Source: Bradyrhizobium sp. (GTDB lineage: Bacteria > Pseudomonadota > Alphaproteobacteria > Rhizobiales > Xanthobacteraceae). From it: a stretch of 41,880 nt of DNA. Position 1 is the first letter of the stretch. Each line of letters begins with the position of its first letter. The notes beneath the pieces are model-generated. The model searched no databases, was not told the origin of the DNA, and saw nothing but the letters and a program-made list of their open reading frames with translations. Position numbers and translations under genes: made by a program. This document shows positions 41,668 to 41,880 of the stretch, one piece after another. Location of the stretch: positions 1-41,880 of the forward strand of contig NZ_SSMW01000047.1 of NCBI RefSeq assembly GCF_004799405.1, given 5' to 3'.

Positions 41668-41669
41668 GA

Positions 41670-41880
41670 ATGGAAACCGATCAGCTGATTCGAACCTTGG
41701 CGGCCGATAACGCGCACCAGTCGCGGCCGGTCGGATTTGTGCTGGCGCTGTCGCTGCTCGCGGGCGTGCCGGTCTCGATCGCGATGTTCTTCGCCGGCCT
41801 CGGCGTGCGGCCGGACGTCATGACCGCGATGCATAATCCGTTCTTCGACCTGAAATTTGTGGTGACGCTGTCGCTGGCGA
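41670..41880 (+). CDS. DUF1109/NrsF-type anti-sigma factor, truncated by window edge
   Basis: The first 70 residues are visible from ATG 41670 (METDQLIRTLAADNAHQSRPVG), a typical start for DUF1109 proteins. The first membrane spans follow: VLALSLLAGVPVSIAMFFAGL, and DLKFVVTLSLA at the edge. The family has six predicted spans and inhibits its cognate sigma factor. GGGA lies nine bases upstream; an ATG at 41664 overlaps the sigma stop as ATGA but is less well spaced. The rest lies beyond the window. Confidence 0.85.
   Translation, partial: METDQLIRTLAADNAHQSRPVGFVLALSLLAGVPVSIAMFFAGLGVRPDVMTAMHNPFFDLKFVVTLSLA

Overview
The window looks like a chromosomal segment of a Bradyrhizobium-like alphaproteobacterium (Nitrobacteraceae). 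The reasons are high GC, a complete hopanoid locus in the Rhodopseudomonas/Bradyrhizobium arrangement, an imuA-imuB-dnaE2 cassette with an alphaproteobacterial LexA box, a DUF1109-type anti-sigma factor, and several long palindromic intergenic repeats of the kind I remember from Bradyrhizobium genomes. I see no rRNA, tRNA, CRISPR array, transposase or phage gene.

Layout. 1-1175: a partial secreted protein (minus strand) and a small four-cysteine secreted protein. 1355-14257: hopanoid block. hpnC-hpnD-hpnE-shc-hpnG are tightly coupled on the plus strand (farnesyl diphosphate to squalene to hopene, plus the side-chain phosphorylase). They meet ispH-hpnH (minus) tail to tail. hpnN, the hopanoid RND transporter, diverges from ispH behind a good sigma70-like promoter. 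A DUF2147 protein and hpnO (aminotransferase for aminobacteriohopanetriol) follow. 14261-18710 (all minus): GMC oxidoreductase, metallophosphoesterase, cupredoxin, ECF sigma factor and zinc-finger anti-sigma factor, apparently a periplasmic redox/copper stress unit that includes its own regulator. 18901-20073: an M20 amidohydrolase, followed by a hairpin and a possible 50-residue small ORF with a strong ribosome binding site.

20302-26912: DNA damage block. A UdgX-like uracil-DNA glycosylase diverges from a LexA-box-preceded imuA-imuB-dnaE2 mutasome operon. dnaE2 carries a 121-bp palindromic repeat inside its coding frame, adding about 40 residues; I consider this the most striking observation. 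27114-28511: a family III CoA-transferase with an unusual domain order. 28653-33082: a CzcB/CzcA-type heavy-metal RND efflux pair. 33200-35552: a little-known pair, a class I methyltransferase-like protein and a short MetF-like protein. 35785-37161: a TolC-family outer-membrane factor (minus). 37435-40092: an acetyl-CoA hydrolase/transferase and a convergent enoyl-CoA hydratase. 40167-41880: a small membrane-anchored hypothetical protein divergent from a second ECF sigma factor, which is followed by a DUF1109/NrsF-type anti-sigma gene cut by the window edge.

How the parts fit: IspH supplies isoprenoid precursors, HpnD, HpnC and HpnE make squalene, Shc cyclises it, HpnH and HpnG build the ribosyl side chain, HpnO aminates it, and HpnN moves hopanoids to the outer membrane. 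The rest consists of stress modules (two ECF systems, SOS mutagenesis, metal efflux) and acyl-CoA metabolism. All functional calls come from reading translated sequence and remembered family motifs; no database search was run.
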